A stretch of DNA of 64,000 nt from Actibacterium mucosum KCTC 23349 (lineage in GTDB: Bacteria > Pseudomonadota > Alphaproteobacteria > Rhodobacterales > Rhodobacteraceae). The translations under genes and the position numbers were made by a program. How positions within the stretch are numbered: position 1 is the first letter of the stretch; each line of letters starts with the position of its first letter. Below the pieces are notes generated by a model. It did no database searches. It was not told the origin of the DNA and saw only the letters and a list, made by a program, of their open reading frames with translations. This document shows positions 22,357 through 31,653 of this stretch, in pieces. The stretch is from assembly GCF_000647975.1 (NCBI RefSeq), contig NZ_JFKE01000005.1, positions 186,001 to 250,000 on the forward strand. The letters run 5' to 3'.

Positions 22357-22366
22357 ATAAAGTTTC
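22357..22366. promoter_or_regulatory. ATAAAGTTTC decamer upstream of ccr
   Basis: Identical to the decamer in the ecm leader (21625-21634), located about 110 bp upstream of the ccr start in the gap divergent to the GNAT gene. The function is a guess based on the shared pathway. Confidence 0.3.
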
Positions 22367-22477
22367 AAAAAATGATGCCAAGGGGTTGTAAAGTTACGCG
22401 CTCGATTGTAGCTATGCTGCATGTGCCGCACCGATTCTGCATTGCGGCAAGGAGAAACGGGAATGAAGGAGGTTCAG

Positions 22478-23758
22478 ATGGCTCTCGACACCAATGACGG
22501 CGCAGCGCAAAGCAACGCCCCCACCAAGGACCTCTACGAGGTCGGCGAAATGCCCCCAATGGGTCATGTACCCGCCAAGATGTACGCTTGGGCGATCCGG
22601 CGTGAGCGTCATGGCGAACCAGACAAGTCGTTCGAGGTCGAGGTGGTGGACACCCCCAAATTGGACAGCCACGAAGTGCTGGTTCTGGTGATGGCGGCGG
22701 GCGTGAACTATAACGGTGTTTGGGCCGGTCTGGGTGTTCCGATCAGCCCGTTCGACGTGCACAACGCCGACTTCCACATCGCGGGTTCCGATGCGTCGGG
22801 CATCGTTTGGGCGGTTGGTGACAAGGTTAAGAACTGGAAAGTGGGTGACGAGGTTGTCATCCACTGTAACCAGGACGATGGCGATGACGAGGAATGCAAT
22901 GGCGGCGATCCGATGTATTCGCCCAGCCAGCGGATCTGGGGCTATGAGACGCCTGACGGTTCGTTCGCCCAGTTCACCAATGTTCAGGCGCAGCAGTTGT
23001 TGCCGCGTCCCAAGCATCTGACCTGGGAAGAATCGGCCTGTTACACGCTGACGCTGGCCACCGCTTATCGCATGCTGTTTGGCCACCACCCGCACGAGTT
23101 GAAGCCGGGCCAGAATGTGCTGGTCTGGGGTGCGTCGGGTGGTCTGGGCTCGTTCGCGATCCAGTTGATCAATACCGCCGGCGCCAACGCCATCGGCGTG
23201 ATCAGCGACGAGGACAAGCGTGACTTTGTCATGGGGCTTGGCGCCAAAGGCGTGATCAACCGCAAGGACTTTAACTGCTGGGGTCAGCTGCCCACGGTCA
23301 ACACGCCGGAATACAAAGAGTGGTTCGGCGAGGTGCGGAAGTTCGGCAAAGCCATCTGGGACATCACCGGCAAAGGTGTGAATGTTGATATGGTGTTCGA
23401 GCACCCCGGCGAGTCGACCTTCCCCGTATCAACGTTCGTTGTAAAAAAGGGCGGCATGGTTGTGATCTGTGCGGGTACCACCGGCTATAACCTGACGATG
23501 GACGCGCGCTATGTCTGGATGCACCAAAAGCGCATCCAGGGCAGCCACTTTGCCCACCTGAAACAGGCCGCCGCGGCCAACAAGCTGATGGTGGAACGTC
23601 GGATCGACCCGTGCATGTCCGAGGTGTTCCCTTGGGAGGAGATCCCCGAGGCGCACATGAAAATGATGCGCAACCAACACAAGCCCGGGAACATGGCCGT
23701 TCTGGTCCAAGCCCCGCGCACCGGTCTGCGCACATATGAGGATGCCTGCGAAGGCTGA
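22478..23758 (+). CDS. ccr: Crotonyl-CoA carboxylase/reductase
   Basis: A 426-aa medium-chain dehydrogenase/reductase that reductively carboxylates crotonyl-CoA to ethylmalonyl-CoA with NADPH and CO2, the key step of the ethylmalonyl-CoA pathway. Shown by the N-terminal LYEVGEMPPMGHVP, the NADPH motif VWGASGGLGSFAIQ and the CO2/CoA region FEHPGESTFPVSTFVV. The ATG at 22478 has a perfect AAGGAGG 5 bases upstream; an in-frame ATG at 22463 with GGAG upstream would add 5 residues. The gene ends at a strong terminator. Confidence 0.97.
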   Translation: MALDTNDGAAQSNAPTKDLYEVGEMPPMGHVPAKMYAWAIRRERHGEPDKSFEVEVVDTPKLDSHEVLVLVMAAGVNYNGVWAGLGVPISPFDVHNADFHIAGSDASGIVWAVGDKVKNWKVGDEVVIHCNQDDGDDEECNGGDPMYSPSQRIWGYETPDGSFAQFTNVQAQQLLPRPKHLTWEESACYTLTLATAYRMLFGHHPHELKPGQNVLVWGASGGLGSFAIQLINTAGANAIGVISDEDKRDFVMGLGAKGVINRKDFNCWGQLPTVNTPEYKEWFGEVRKFGKAIWDITGKGVNVDMVFEHPGESTFPVSTFVVKKGGMVVICAGTTGYNLTMDARYVWMHQKRIQGSHFAHLKQAAAANKLMVERRIDPCMSEVFPWEEIPEAHMKMMRNQHKPGNMAVLVQAPRTGLRTYEDACEG

Positions 23759-23787
23759 CCCCTCATTTTCCCCATCGACTGGTGCAG

Positions 23788-23824
23788 CCCCTCAACCCTC
23801 ATCCGGGTTGAGGGGTTTCTTTTC
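23788..23824 (+). terminator. Rho-independent terminator after ccr
   Basis: CCCCTCAACCC (23788-23798) pairs with GGGTTGAGGGG (23805-23815), an 11-bp stem, followed by TTTCTTTTC. Confidence 0.93.
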
Positions 23825-23910
23825 TGCGCGTTAAAAACGCTAGGAGAATCCCAAAAACACGTCTAGGTTGTATGTGAATCATGCAACAATCTGCGGACAA
23901 AGGGGACACT

Positions 23911-24108
23911 ATGGCGAATGAGTGGATAATCGACGTTCTTGTCGACCTGCAGGACTTTGCACGAAACAATGACATGCCCGGGCTTGTTAAGCAGTTGGAT
24001 GAATCCCTTGCCGTGGCGCGGGCCGAGGTTGCAGCAGGCCGGCGCGTCACCGCACCGAGCGCGATCGAACACTTGTTGCGCAGCGCGCAGAAGTGGCCGG
24101 GTTATTGA
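23911..24108 (+). CDS. Conserved-looking small protein of unknown function
   Basis: 65 aa, no signal or membrane segment, mostly helical (WIIDVLVDLQDFARNNDMPGL, then VKQLDESLAVARAEV). The ATG at 23911 has AAAGGGGA 6 bases upstream; a further ATG at 23881 adds 10 residues but has no site. It is followed 48 bp later by the helicase gene. No family recognised. Confidence 0.7.
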   Translation: MANEWIIDVLVDLQDFARNNDMPGLVKQLDESLAVARAEVAAGRRVTAPSAIEHLLRSAQKWPGY

Positions 24109-24156
24109 CAGGCAAAACGGCTGGCACATGGTGGGGCAGGGCGTTAGGGTCCGCCC

Positions 24157-25701
24157 ATGTCTCTGCCCCAACTGCAATTCTCTGACGATCAGGCCGAAGC
24201 CTATGACCGCATCACCGAGATGTTGCAGTCGGTTGGCGTGGATATCGACAATGGCGTTCTGACACCCCGGATCGATGGGCGGGCCAGCAAGGTCATGGCC
24301 GTGATCGGCAAAGCGGGATCGGGTAAGACACTGTTATTGGCAAAGCTGGGCGATGCGCTGGCCGAGGCCGGGGCCGAGGTGGTGTCGGGCGATTACGAGA
24401 ACCGCCGCCGCAAGGACAAGCGCACGCTTGCCATCCTGGCCCCCACCAACAAGGCCGCCAGCGTGCTGCGGTCGCGTGGCGTGCCGGCCACCACGATCCA
24501 CCGCATCCTCTATACGCCGGTCTATGATCCCGAATATGAACGCATCGCCGAATGGCTGGCCGGGCAGGGCGAAAAGCCCGAGATCGAGGGCTTGACCGAG
24601 GCAGCGTTGGATCGCGCCTTTGCCTTTTACCAGTCCAACAAGTCGATCCCCGGGGCGCTGGCGGCCGCGGGGCTGCGCGGGTCGGACTTTATCCTGGGCT
24701 GGAAACGGCGTGAGGATCCGCTGGATATCGGCTTTGTTGACGAGGCGTCGATGCTGGACGCCAAGCAATTCGAAGACCTGTCCGAGATCTTTCCCACCCT
24801 CGTTCTGTTTGGCGATCCCGCGCAGCTGGCGCCGGTCAACCAGTCAGGCGGTATGGTGTTTGATGCATTGGCTGAACCCGCCAAGCTGATCCTGCATCGC
24901 GTGCACCGCCAGACACAGGACAACCCCATCCTGGACCTTGCCCACGCGCTGGCAGACCCGGCACTGGGGTTCGAAGATTTTGAGAAGATGATCAGCGAGG
25001 TCGCCGCCCGCGATGACCGCGTGGTGATGGCCGGCCGTGTCGAGGCCGACCTGATGGCGCGCTCGCCGGTGCTGGTCTGGCGCAATGCCACGCGCATCCG
25101 CCTGATCCATGCTTTCCGCGCCGCCTATGGCGCGCCTGCGGACGAATTACTGCCCGGCGAGCCGCTGATCTGCGACGGGATAGAACTGCCGCTGAAGCAC
25201 CGCAAAAAGCGGCTGGATCTTGAGGCGCGCGGCCTGATCAAAGGCGCGCAGGTGGTCTATCTGGGCCCCGGCCGCAAACCCGGTTTCTCGCGCCTGCATG
25301 TTTTCGGGGCCGAAGACCCGCAGGTTTCAGCAGCCTCGATCGTCAAGATCGAACTGCCGGACGAGGAAGAACCCTTTATCCCTTACGCCGCCACCATGGG
25401 TGCTGCGTTCCTGCACGGTGCGGCCGTGACCATCCACAAGGCGCAGGGCAGCCAGTGGCCGGATGTGCAGGTCTTTGCCCCAGACCTTTGGGCTGCCGCC
25501 CGCATGGGCCGGTCGGAGGCCGGGCAGCCCCTGTGGAAACGACTGGCCTACGTGGCGATCACACGGGCGGAAAAACGGTTGCTGTGGGTGGTGCGCAACC
25601 GGCTGGCGCGACCCTCGGGCAGTTTGGCGACCGACGATCTGATTGCGGCCCCGGCTCCATTCACGCTGACCTCGGAATCGGATCAGCCGCAAGACGGCTG
25701 A
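24157..25701 (+). CDS. RecD-like superfamily 1 DNA helicase / ATPase
   Basis: A 514-aa SF1 helicase. Walker A is GKAGSGKT (about residues 51-58), motif Ia is LAPTNKAASVLRSRG, Walker B is GFVDEAS, motif III is FGDPAQLAPV, and the C-terminal UvrD_C_2-type part has AVTIHKAQGSQW and YVAITRAEKRLLWV. It lacks the N-terminal RecB-binding domain of RecD, so it is a stand-alone RecD2/Dda-like helicase, probably acting in recombination or replication-fork repair (inference). Confidence 0.9.
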   Translation: MSLPQLQFSDDQAEAYDRITEMLQSVGVDIDNGVLTPRIDGRASKVMAVIGKAGSGKTLLLAKLGDALAEAGAEVVSGDYENRRRKDKRTLAILAPTNKAASVLRSRGVPATTIHRILYTPVYDPEYERIAEWLAGQGEKPEIEGLTEAALDRAFAFYQSNKSIPGALAAAGLRGSDFILGWKRREDPLDIGFVDEASMLDAKQFEDLSEIFPTLVLFGDPAQLAPVNQSGGMVFDALAEPAKLILHRVHRQTQDNPILDLAHALADPALGFEDFEKMISEVAARDDRVVMAGRVEADLMARSPVLVWRNATRIRLIHAFRAAYGAPADELLPGEPLICDGIELPLKHRKKRLDLEARGLIKGAQVVYLGPGRKPGFSRLHVFGAEDPQVSAASIVKIELPDEEEPFIPYAATMGAAFLHGAAVTIHKAQGSQWPDVQVFAPDLWAAARMGRSEAGQPLWKRLAYVAITRAEKRLLWVVRNRLARPSGSLATDDLIAAPAPFTLTSESDQPQDG

Positions 25702-25722
25702 TCCGCGGTTCTCTGGTAGCGC

Positions 25723-26730
25723 TCAGCGCTCTTTCACATAAGGCTGTCCGCCGGCCCTTGGCGGTACAGCCTTGCCAACAAACCCGGCCAGGATCACAAC
25801 CGTCAGAATGTAGGGCAGGGCGTCCATGAACTGCACCGGAACGGTGAAATTACCCACTTCTACGTTCTGGTATCGCACGACGACAGCTTGCAGGAATCCA
25901 AACAGCAATGTGGCCGACAATGCGTACCACGGCCGCCATTTTGCAAAGATCAGGGCCGCCAACGCGATAAACCCGCGACCGGCGGTCATGTCCTTGACGA
26001 ACCCGCCCAGCAGCGCCGTGGACAGATAGGCCCCGGCAATCCCGCACAGCACGCCACAAAGGATCACCGCGACAAACCGCAACCGAATGACCGAGATACC
26101 GGCGGTATCCACCGCCTCGGGCGCTTCGCCCACAGCGCGCAGACGTAACCCGAACCGGGTGCGATAAAGCACCCACCATGACAGGGGCACGGCAAGAAGA
26201 GCCAGATAGACCAGCAGTGTGTGGCCCGAGATCAGTTCCGAGTATACCTGCTGTATTGGGCTTGCCTCGGCAATCAATTCGTTAAGGCGACGCCCGGTTT
26301 CGGCAGCATCGCTTGGTCCTATGGCAAAAGGCAGCTCAATCGGATTGAAGCGCGCAGCCCCGTCCAGGGACGGCGTGCGCCCGCCCTGGGCGAACCAGTC
26401 CTGCGCCACTACAACGGTCAAACCTGCAGCAAGGAAGTTGATCGCCACGCCCGAGATCAGTTGATCCCCACGGAACGTGATCGATGCCAGCCCGTGGATT
26501 CCGGCCAACACCACCGACGCAAAAATGCCGGCCAAAAGGCCAAGCCAAACATTGCCGGTAATGGCTGCAATGGCCGCCGCCATCATGGCCGCGCCCAACA
26601 TCTTGCCTTCCAGCCCGATGTCGAAAATGCCCGCACGTTCAGAGAATAACCCGGCCAGACAGGCCAGAAGCAGCGGAATGGCCAAGCGCAACGAGCTGTC
26701 GAGGACTTGCAGAAGTTCGAGGAAATCCAT
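25723..26730 (-). CDS. Nucleoside ABC transporter permease 2
   Basis: A 335-aa permease of the BPD_transp_2 family with about eight to ten helices; LFSERAGIFDIGLEGKMLGAAMM is the typical start of the second permease of BMP-type (BmpC/YufQ, NupQ) nucleoside importers. It overlaps the upstream permease by 1 base. Last gene of a four-gene leftward operon. Confidence 0.92.
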   Translation of the reverse strand: MDFLELLQVLDSSLRLAIPLLLACLAGLFSERAGIFDIGLEGKMLGAAMMAAAIAAITGNVWLGLLAGIFASVVLAGIHGLASITFRGDQLISGVAINFLAAGLTVVVAQDWFAQGGRTPSLDGAARFNPIELPFAIGPSDAAETGRRLNELIAEASPIQQVYSELISGHTLLVYLALLAVPLSWWVLYRTRFGLRLRAVGEAPEAVDTAGISVIRLRFVAVILCGVLCGIAGAYLSTALLGGFVKDMTAGRGFIALAALIFAKWRPWYALSATLLFGFLQAVVVRYQNVEVGNFTVPVQFMDALPYILTVVILAGFVGKAVPPRAGGQPYVKER

Positions 26731-27824
26731 CAGCGGTCTCCCTTGCCGACGCTCAGGAACAGCCGTTCAAGCGGCCAGCGCACCATATTGTCCAACGCGC
26801 CGGTGAACAGGATCACCAGCGCCTGGATAACAATCACCATCTCGCGCGGGATCTTGGTCCACAGGCCCAGCTCGGCCCCACCCTGATACAGGAACCCAAA
26901 AAGTACGGCTGCAATGAGAATGCCAAAAGGGTGATTGCGTCCCATAAGTGCCACGGCGATGCCGATAAAGCCGGCCCCTTCGACCGAGTTCAATACCAAG
27001 CGTTCAGATTCCCCCATGACCGAGTTCACGGCCATCATACCGGCTAAACCGCCCGAGATTAGCATGGCGATCATCGTGATCTTTGTGGTCGAGATACCGG
27101 CGTAATCGGCTGCGCGTGGTGACTTGCCAAAAGACCGCATTTCGAACCCGATCCGCGTCCGCCAGATCAGCGCCCATACCGCAACGCAAGCACCCAAAGC
27201 CAGGAAAAGGGACACATTGGCGGGAGGGGATTTCGAGAAAGGGATGCCAACCACGGCCAAAATCTCGTGCAACGTTGGCAGGTTTGTACCTTCGGGGAAT
27301 TTCGCGCTGGCCGGGTCCATAGAGCCGGCGGGGCGCAGCAGGTTCACCAGCACATAGTTCAACACCGCCGCGGCAATGAAGTTGAACATGATCGTGGTGA
27401 TCACGATATGGCTGTCGCGTTTGGCTTGCAGATAGGCCGGGATCGCCGCCCATGCGGCGCCGAACACCGCGCCACCCAGCGCGGCAAAGACAATCGCCAA
27501 GGTCCAATGCGGCCAGGGCAGCGCCAGGCACACCAGCGCCACGCCCAAACCGCCGAGTGTCGCCTGTCCCTCGCCGCCGATATTGAACAGGCCCGCGTGA
27601 AAGGCCACTGCAACCGCCAGCCCGGTGAACAGGAAATTGGTGGCGTAATACAGCGTATAGCCCCAGCCATAGGTTGACCCCAGCGCGCCCTGAATCATCG
27701 TGGTGGCTGCAGTCATCGGGTCTTCGCCGGTGGCCAGGATCATCAGGCCTGACAGCATAAAGGCCACAATCAGGCTGACCAGAGGGATCAGCACGATATC
27801 GGCCCAACGAGGCATACGTTCCAT
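26730..27824 (-). CDS. Nucleoside ABC transporter permease 1
   Basis: A 364-aa permease (YufP/NupP type). The helices include GLAVAVAFHAGLFNIGGEGQ, the conserved loop that contacts the ATPase. It starts on the last base of the ATPase stop codon (TGATG-type overlap) and ends in the same way on the second permease, indicating tightly coupled translation. Confidence 0.92.
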   Translation of the reverse strand: MERMPRWADIVLIPLVSLIVAFMLSGLMILATGEDPMTAATTMIQGALGSTYGWGYTLYYATNFLFTGLAVAVAFHAGLFNIGGEGQATLGGLGVALVCLALPWPHWTLAIVFAALGGAVFGAAWAAIPAYLQAKRDSHIVITTIMFNFIAAAVLNYVLVNLLRPAGSMDPASAKFPEGTNLPTLHEILAVVGIPFSKSPPANVSLFLALGACVAVWALIWRTRIGFEMRSFGKSPRAADYAGISTTKITMIAMLISGGLAGMMAVNSVMGESERLVLNSVEGAGFIGIAVALMGRNHPFGILIAAVLFGFLYQGGAELGLWTKIPREMVIVIQALVILFTGALDNMVRWPLERLFLSVGKGDR

Positions 27825-29356
27825 CAGGCAGCATCTCCGGTTATGCCGGCCATCAACAGGCCCAGCTCTTTTTCGTCGGTTTCGCCGGGCAGACGTTCGC
27901 CCATGATCTGGCCATCAAACATCACCGCGATGCGGTCCGACAGCGACATGATCTCGTCCAGCTCAACGCTGACCAGCAAGATCGCCTTGCCCGCGTCGCG
28001 CAGCTCGACAATGCGTTTGTGAATGAACTCGATGGCGCCGATATCCACGCCCCGCGTCGGCTGCCCCACCAGCAAAAGGTCGGGGTTACGTTCAATCTCG
28101 CGCGCCAGTACAATTTTTTGCTGGTTCCCGCCCGAGAAGTTGCGCGCGGCAAGGTTTGTGATGGGGGGGCGAACGTCGAACCGTTCCATTTTGGCGGCCG
28201 TTTCGGCCCGAATGGCGGCGTTGTTCATGAACATCGCGTTGCGCTGATAGTCCGGATCGTGGTGATAGCCGAAGGCCACGTTTTCCCAGGCTGCGAATTC
28301 CAGGATCAGCCCCTCGTCCTGCCGTTCCTCGGGCACGTGCGAAATGCCGCGGGCCCGGCGCGACTGACCGTCGGAGTACTTTCCGGTCAGGTCAATCTCG
28401 TCGCCGTTCAGCCGCACATTGCCGGTGCCGCGCATCATGCCACCCAGCACTTCCAGCAGTTCGGTCTGCCCGTTGCCGGCCACGCCGGCAATGCCAAGGA
28501 TCTCGCCGGCGCGCACGTTCAGCGACACACCCTTCAGGCGCTGCACACCGTCGCCATCGTGCACCGACAGCCCCTCAACCTCCAACACTGGCGCGCCGGG
28601 TTGCGCCGGGGCTTTGTCGACATTCAACAGAACCTTTCGGCCCACCATCAACTCGGCCAGCTCTTGCGGATTGGTCTCGGCGGTTTTGACCGTCGCCGTC
28701 ATCTCGCCGCGCCGCATCACGCTGACCGTGTCGGTGATATGCATGATCTCGCGCAGCTTGTGCGTGATCAGGATGATGGTTTTGCCCTCGGCCTTCAGCC
28801 GTTCCAGAATGCGGAACAGCTGATCGGCCTCGGCCGGGGTCAGCACCCCGGTCGGCTCGTCCAAAATCAGGATATCGGCCTCGCGATACAGCGCCTTCAG
28901 GATTTCCACCCTCTGGCGGTGGCCCACCGACAGATCCTCGATCAACGCGTCGGGATCGACGTTCAGTTCGTATTCCTCGGCCAGCTGTTTCAGGCTTTTG
29001 CGTGCCTTGGTGATCGACGGCTGTAACAGCGCGCCATCTTCGGCGCCCAGGATGATGTTTTCCACCACCGAGAAGTTCCGAACCAGCTTGAAATGCTGAA
29101 ACACCATGCCGATGCCGGCGCGGATGGCGGCCTGGCTGTCGGGGATGGTTGTCTGTTCGCCGTTGATGAAAATCTCGCCCGCATCGGCCTTGTAGAACCC
29201 GTACAAAATCGACATCAGCGTGGATTTTCCCGCGCCGTTTTCGCCGATGATGCCGTGGATCGTGCCCGGCATCACGCGGATGGAGATGTCTTTGTTTGCC
29301 TGGACCGGGCCAAACGCTTTGGAAATCCCGCGCAGTTCGATTGCCGCGTCGCTCAC
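27824..29356 (-). CDS. Nucleoside ABC transporter ATP-binding protein
   Basis: A 510-aa protein with two fused ABC domains. The first has Walker A GENGAGKST (near residue 37), signature LSVGHRQRVEI and Walker B ILILDEPTGVL. The second has a degenerate Walker A (GVAGNGQTELL) and signature FSGGNQQK, the usual asymmetry of sugar/nucleoside-type ATPases (YufO, NupO). It powers the two permeases downstream with the BMP protein upstream. Confidence 0.94.
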   Translation of the reverse strand: MSDAAIELRGISKAFGPVQANKDISIRVMPGTIHGIIGENGAGKSTLMSILYGFYKADAGEIFINGEQTTIPDSQAAIRAGIGMVFQHFKLVRNFSVVENIILGAEDGALLQPSITKARKSLKQLAEEYELNVDPDALIEDLSVGHRQRVEILKALYREADILILDEPTGVLTPAEADQLFRILERLKAEGKTIILITHKLREIMHITDTVSVMRRGEMTATVKTAETNPQELAELMVGRKVLLNVDKAPAQPGAPVLEVEGLSVHDGDGVQRLKGVSLNVRAGEILGIAGVAGNGQTELLEVLGGMMRGTGNVRLNGDEIDLTGKYSDGQSRRARGISHVPEERQDEGLILEFAAWENVAFGYHHDPDYQRNAMFMNNAAIRAETAAKMERFDVRPPITNLAARNFSGGNQQKIVLAREIERNPDLLLVGQPTRGVDIGAIEFIHKRIVELRDAGKAILLVSVELDEIMSLSDRIAVMFDGQIMGERLPGETDEKELGLLMAGITGDAA

Positions 29357-29384
29357 GCTGTCCCCCTGGGGTTATTGCTTGTTG

Positions 29385-29410
29385 GGGCCGCGCCGTTCAG
29401 GGCGCGACCC
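29385..29410 (-). other. Intercistronic hairpin between binding protein and ATPase genes
   Basis: GGGCCGCGCC (29385-29394) pairs with GGCGCGACCC (29401-29410) with one wobble pair and a 6-base loop. No U-run follows on the minus strand. Such hairpins often stabilise or attenuate mRNA after an abundant binding-protein gene. Confidence 0.5.
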
Positions 29411-29430
29411 TTTGTCAAACGACCTTGCGA

Positions 29431-30435
29431 TCAGAATTCGTGGACCGGGCAGCTGTCATTGGCGTAATAGGCCACCACTTCCAGATCACCGGCGATGATC
29501 TTGTCGCGGGCTTCATCCACGGCCGATTTCATCTCGTCGCTGACCAGCGCGGCGTTGTTTTCGTCCATGGCAACGCCCACGCCTTCCTCGGCCAGACCCA
29601 GCACGGTGAAGCCACCGGTTTCAACCGCGTCGCCGGCTTTCATCGAGTTGTAGACGGCCACGTCAACGCGTTTCAGCATCGACGTCAGAACCTTGCCCGG
29701 GTACAGGTGGTTCTGGTTGCTGTCCACGCCGATCGACAGGATGTCGCCATCGGCCGCGGCCTCCAGCACACCAACACCGGTGCCGCCCGCGGCGGCATAG
29801 ATCACGTCAGCGCCCTGGCTCATCTGTGCCTTGGCGATCTCGCCGCCTTTCACCGGGTCATTCCATGCAGCCGGCGTGGTGCCGGTCATGTTGGCCACAA
29901 CGGTGATATCAGGATTCACAGCCTTGGCGCCCTGGGCATAGCCGCAGCCAAAGTGGCGGATCAGCGGGATGTCCATGCCGCCAACAAAGCCAACCGTGCC
30001 CGACTCGGACGCCATCGCGGCCATCATGCCCACAAGGTACGAGCCCTCATGTTCCTGGAACGAGATCAGCTGTACGTTGGCGGGCACCTCGGGCAGCCAG
30101 CCATCGATGTTGATGAACTTGGTGTCCGGATAGTCCGCGGCAACCTCGCCCACGGGGGTAGCAAAGGCAAAGCCGGTGGTGATCACCGGGTTGGCGCCAG
30201 CTTCGGCAAAGCGACGCAGGGCCTGCTCGCGCTGGGCTTCCGAGGTCAGTTCAATTTCAAGGAACGTGCCGCCAGTTTCGTCGGCCCATTTCTGTGCACC
30301 GTTAAATGCCGCTTCGTTGAACGACTTGTCGAACTTGCCGCCCAGATCAAAGATCAGCGCAGGTTCTGCCAGGCCGGCACCGGCAGTCACGGCCAGTGCA
30401 GCCGCCGTGCCCAAAAGGGTTTTCATCATGGTCAT
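29431..30435 (-). CDS. BMP-family nucleoside-binding periplasmic protein
   Basis: A 334-aa protein with a Sec signal peptide (cleavage after AGAGLA, about residue 23) and no lipobox Cys. The mature part is a BMP/PnrA fold (ALIFDLGGKFDKSFNEAAFNGA, VGFVGGMDIPLIRHFGCGY, DVIYAAAGGTGVGVL). BMP proteins bind purine and pyrimidine nucleosides. First gene of the transporter operon; with deoD it suggests uptake and phosphorolysis of nucleosides. The 151-bp gap upstream presumably holds the promoter. Confidence 0.94.
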   Translation of the reverse strand: MTMMKTLLGTAAALAVTAGAGLAEPALIFDLGGKFDKSFNEAAFNGAQKWADETGGTFLEIELTSEAQREQALRRFAEAGANPVITTGFAFATPVGEVAADYPDTKFINIDGWLPEVPANVQLISFQEHEGSYLVGMMAAMASESGTVGFVGGMDIPLIRHFGCGYAQGAKAVNPDITVVANMTGTTPAAWNDPVKGGEIAKAQMSQGADVIYAAAGGTGVGVLEAAADGDILSIGVDSNQNHLYPGKVLTSMLKRVDVAVYNSMKAGDAVETGGFTVLGLAEEGVGVAMDENNAALVSDEMKSAVDEARDKIIAGDLEVVAYYANDSCPVHEF

Positions 30436-30586
30436 GGAACAGTACTCCCTGTCTGTTGATGCAAAGGTTCTGGGCCTTTAAAGCCTGCCTTCGCTTGAAC
30501 GTCATTGCCAAATAAGGCCGCAGCGTTCCGGCAGGGTCAACCGGTTTTTACCCAATTGGTCAGAGAATCCCGCTGCGTCGCCTTGA

Positions 30587-31000
30587 CTAAGCAATTGATG
30601 CCGAAAGAATCAACGCATCCAGGCGGCTGCCGTCGGGCTTTTGATAGTATCGCGCACGGCGGCCCGATTCTGCGAATCCGGTCTTTTGGTACAGAGCTAT
30701 CGCCGCGGCGTTGTCGGCGGCAACTTCCAAGAAAGCCTCGGTGGCTGATCGCGCTGCAGCATCGCGCAAGAAACCGCGAACCAATTTCACGCCCAGCCCT
30801 TTGCGACGGTGGGCGGGGTCAACCGCGATGGTCAGCAATTCGGCCTCGCCCGCCACGACACGGCCAAGAAAGAAACCATTGGGTTCGGTCAGGGCAAAAA
30901 CCGTGTCGGACGTAAGCAGCGTTGCAAACTCATCCGCTGACCAAGGGCGCGGCGTGGTGAAACAGGCCGCATGCAACTTCGCCATTTCGGCAGGGGTCAT
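30587..31000 (-). CDS. rimI: Ribosomal protein S18 alanine N-acetyltransferase
   Basis: A 137-aa GNAT protein (LLTIAVDPAHRRKGLGVKL with the acetyl-CoA loop; ALYQKTGFAESGRRARYY at the C-terminus). The identification rests on this RimI-like sequence and on its 4-bp overlap (ATGA) with tsaB, a very common pairing. It acetylates the N-terminus of ribosomal protein S18. Confidence 0.88.
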   Translation of the reverse strand: MTPAEMAKLHAACFTTPRPWSADEFATLLTSDTVFALTEPNGFFLGRVVAGEAELLTIAVDPAHRRKGLGVKLVRGFLRDAAARSATEAFLEVAADNAAAIALYQKTGFAESGRRARYYQKPDGSRLDALILSASIA

Positions 31001-31653
31001 GGGATGATCTCGGGCGGAGGGTCCGAAGCCGGCGCAGCATCCGCCGCGCGCATATAAAGCGGGGCAGGTGCCGCCGGTGCATCCTGCCAGCGTTCGGCGG
31101 CGATGCGCGCGATGGCAGCGGCAGGGGCGAAATGCGACGGCGCAACCTGCGCGTTCAGATGGTCGGCAACCGGTGCCGCGCCCGTACCGATGCAGCGCAG
31201 ACCCTGCTGTGACAGGGCTTGGGGGATTTCGGCAATGTCGGTTAATGCGGCGTCAAATGGCGCGGCGGTCCGAAAGCCCTGTGCATAAACCCGGCCGCGC
31301 CGGGCGTCGATGCAGGAAAGGACTGGTCCGGGTGTGTGCAGTGCCAGCGCTTCAAGAATGCTGACACCGACGGCCGGAATGCTCAAAGACATGGCCAGCC
31401 CGCGCGCGGCAGAGACAGACAATCGGATACCGGTGAAATTGCCCGGGCCCACGCCCACACCAATGGCGTCCAGATCGCGAAACTCTGCACCGCCCTCGGT
31501 CAGCGTTTCGGCGATCATCGGCATAAGGCGTTCAACTTGGCCGCGGGTCATATCTTCATAGATCGCAGCCACGCATTCCCCGTCCGCCAGCAAGGCGGTG
31601 CAACAATGCGCGTCAGAGGTGTCAAAGCCCAGGATCAGGGGCTTAGGCGGCAA
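30997..31653 (-). CDS. tsaB: tRNA t6A biosynthesis protein TsaB
   Basis: A 218-aa ASKHA-fold protein that partners TsaD and TsaE in making threonylcarbamoyl-adenosine at tRNA position 37. It has LILGFDTSDAHCCTALL at the N-terminus and the conserved IGVGVGPGNFTGIRLSVSAA. The start is TTG at 31653, 11 bp inside the preceding gene, with no better downstream candidate. It lies in an overlapping trio with rimI and a NifU-like gene. Confidence 0.93.
   Translation of the reverse strand: MPPKPLILGFDTSDAHCCTALLADGECVAAIYEDMTRGQVERLMPMIAETLTEGGAEFRDLDAIGVGVGPGNFTGIRLSVSAARGLAMSLSIPAVGVSILEALALHTPGPVLSCIDARRGRVYAQGFRTAAPFDAALTDIAEIPQALSQQGLRCIGTGAAPVADHLNAQVAPSHFAPAAAIARIAAERWQDAPAAPAPLYMRAADAAPASDPPPEIIP

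Noticed and set aside
29385-29410. Rho-independent terminator between BMP and ATPase genes
   Set aside because: No U-run follows on the transcribed strand and the operon continues; recorded as an intercistronic hairpin.
27390-30185. Further GTGATCAC-like hits at about 27396 and 30177
   Set aside because: Single, inside coding sequence and not paired at 21 bp, so probably chance.
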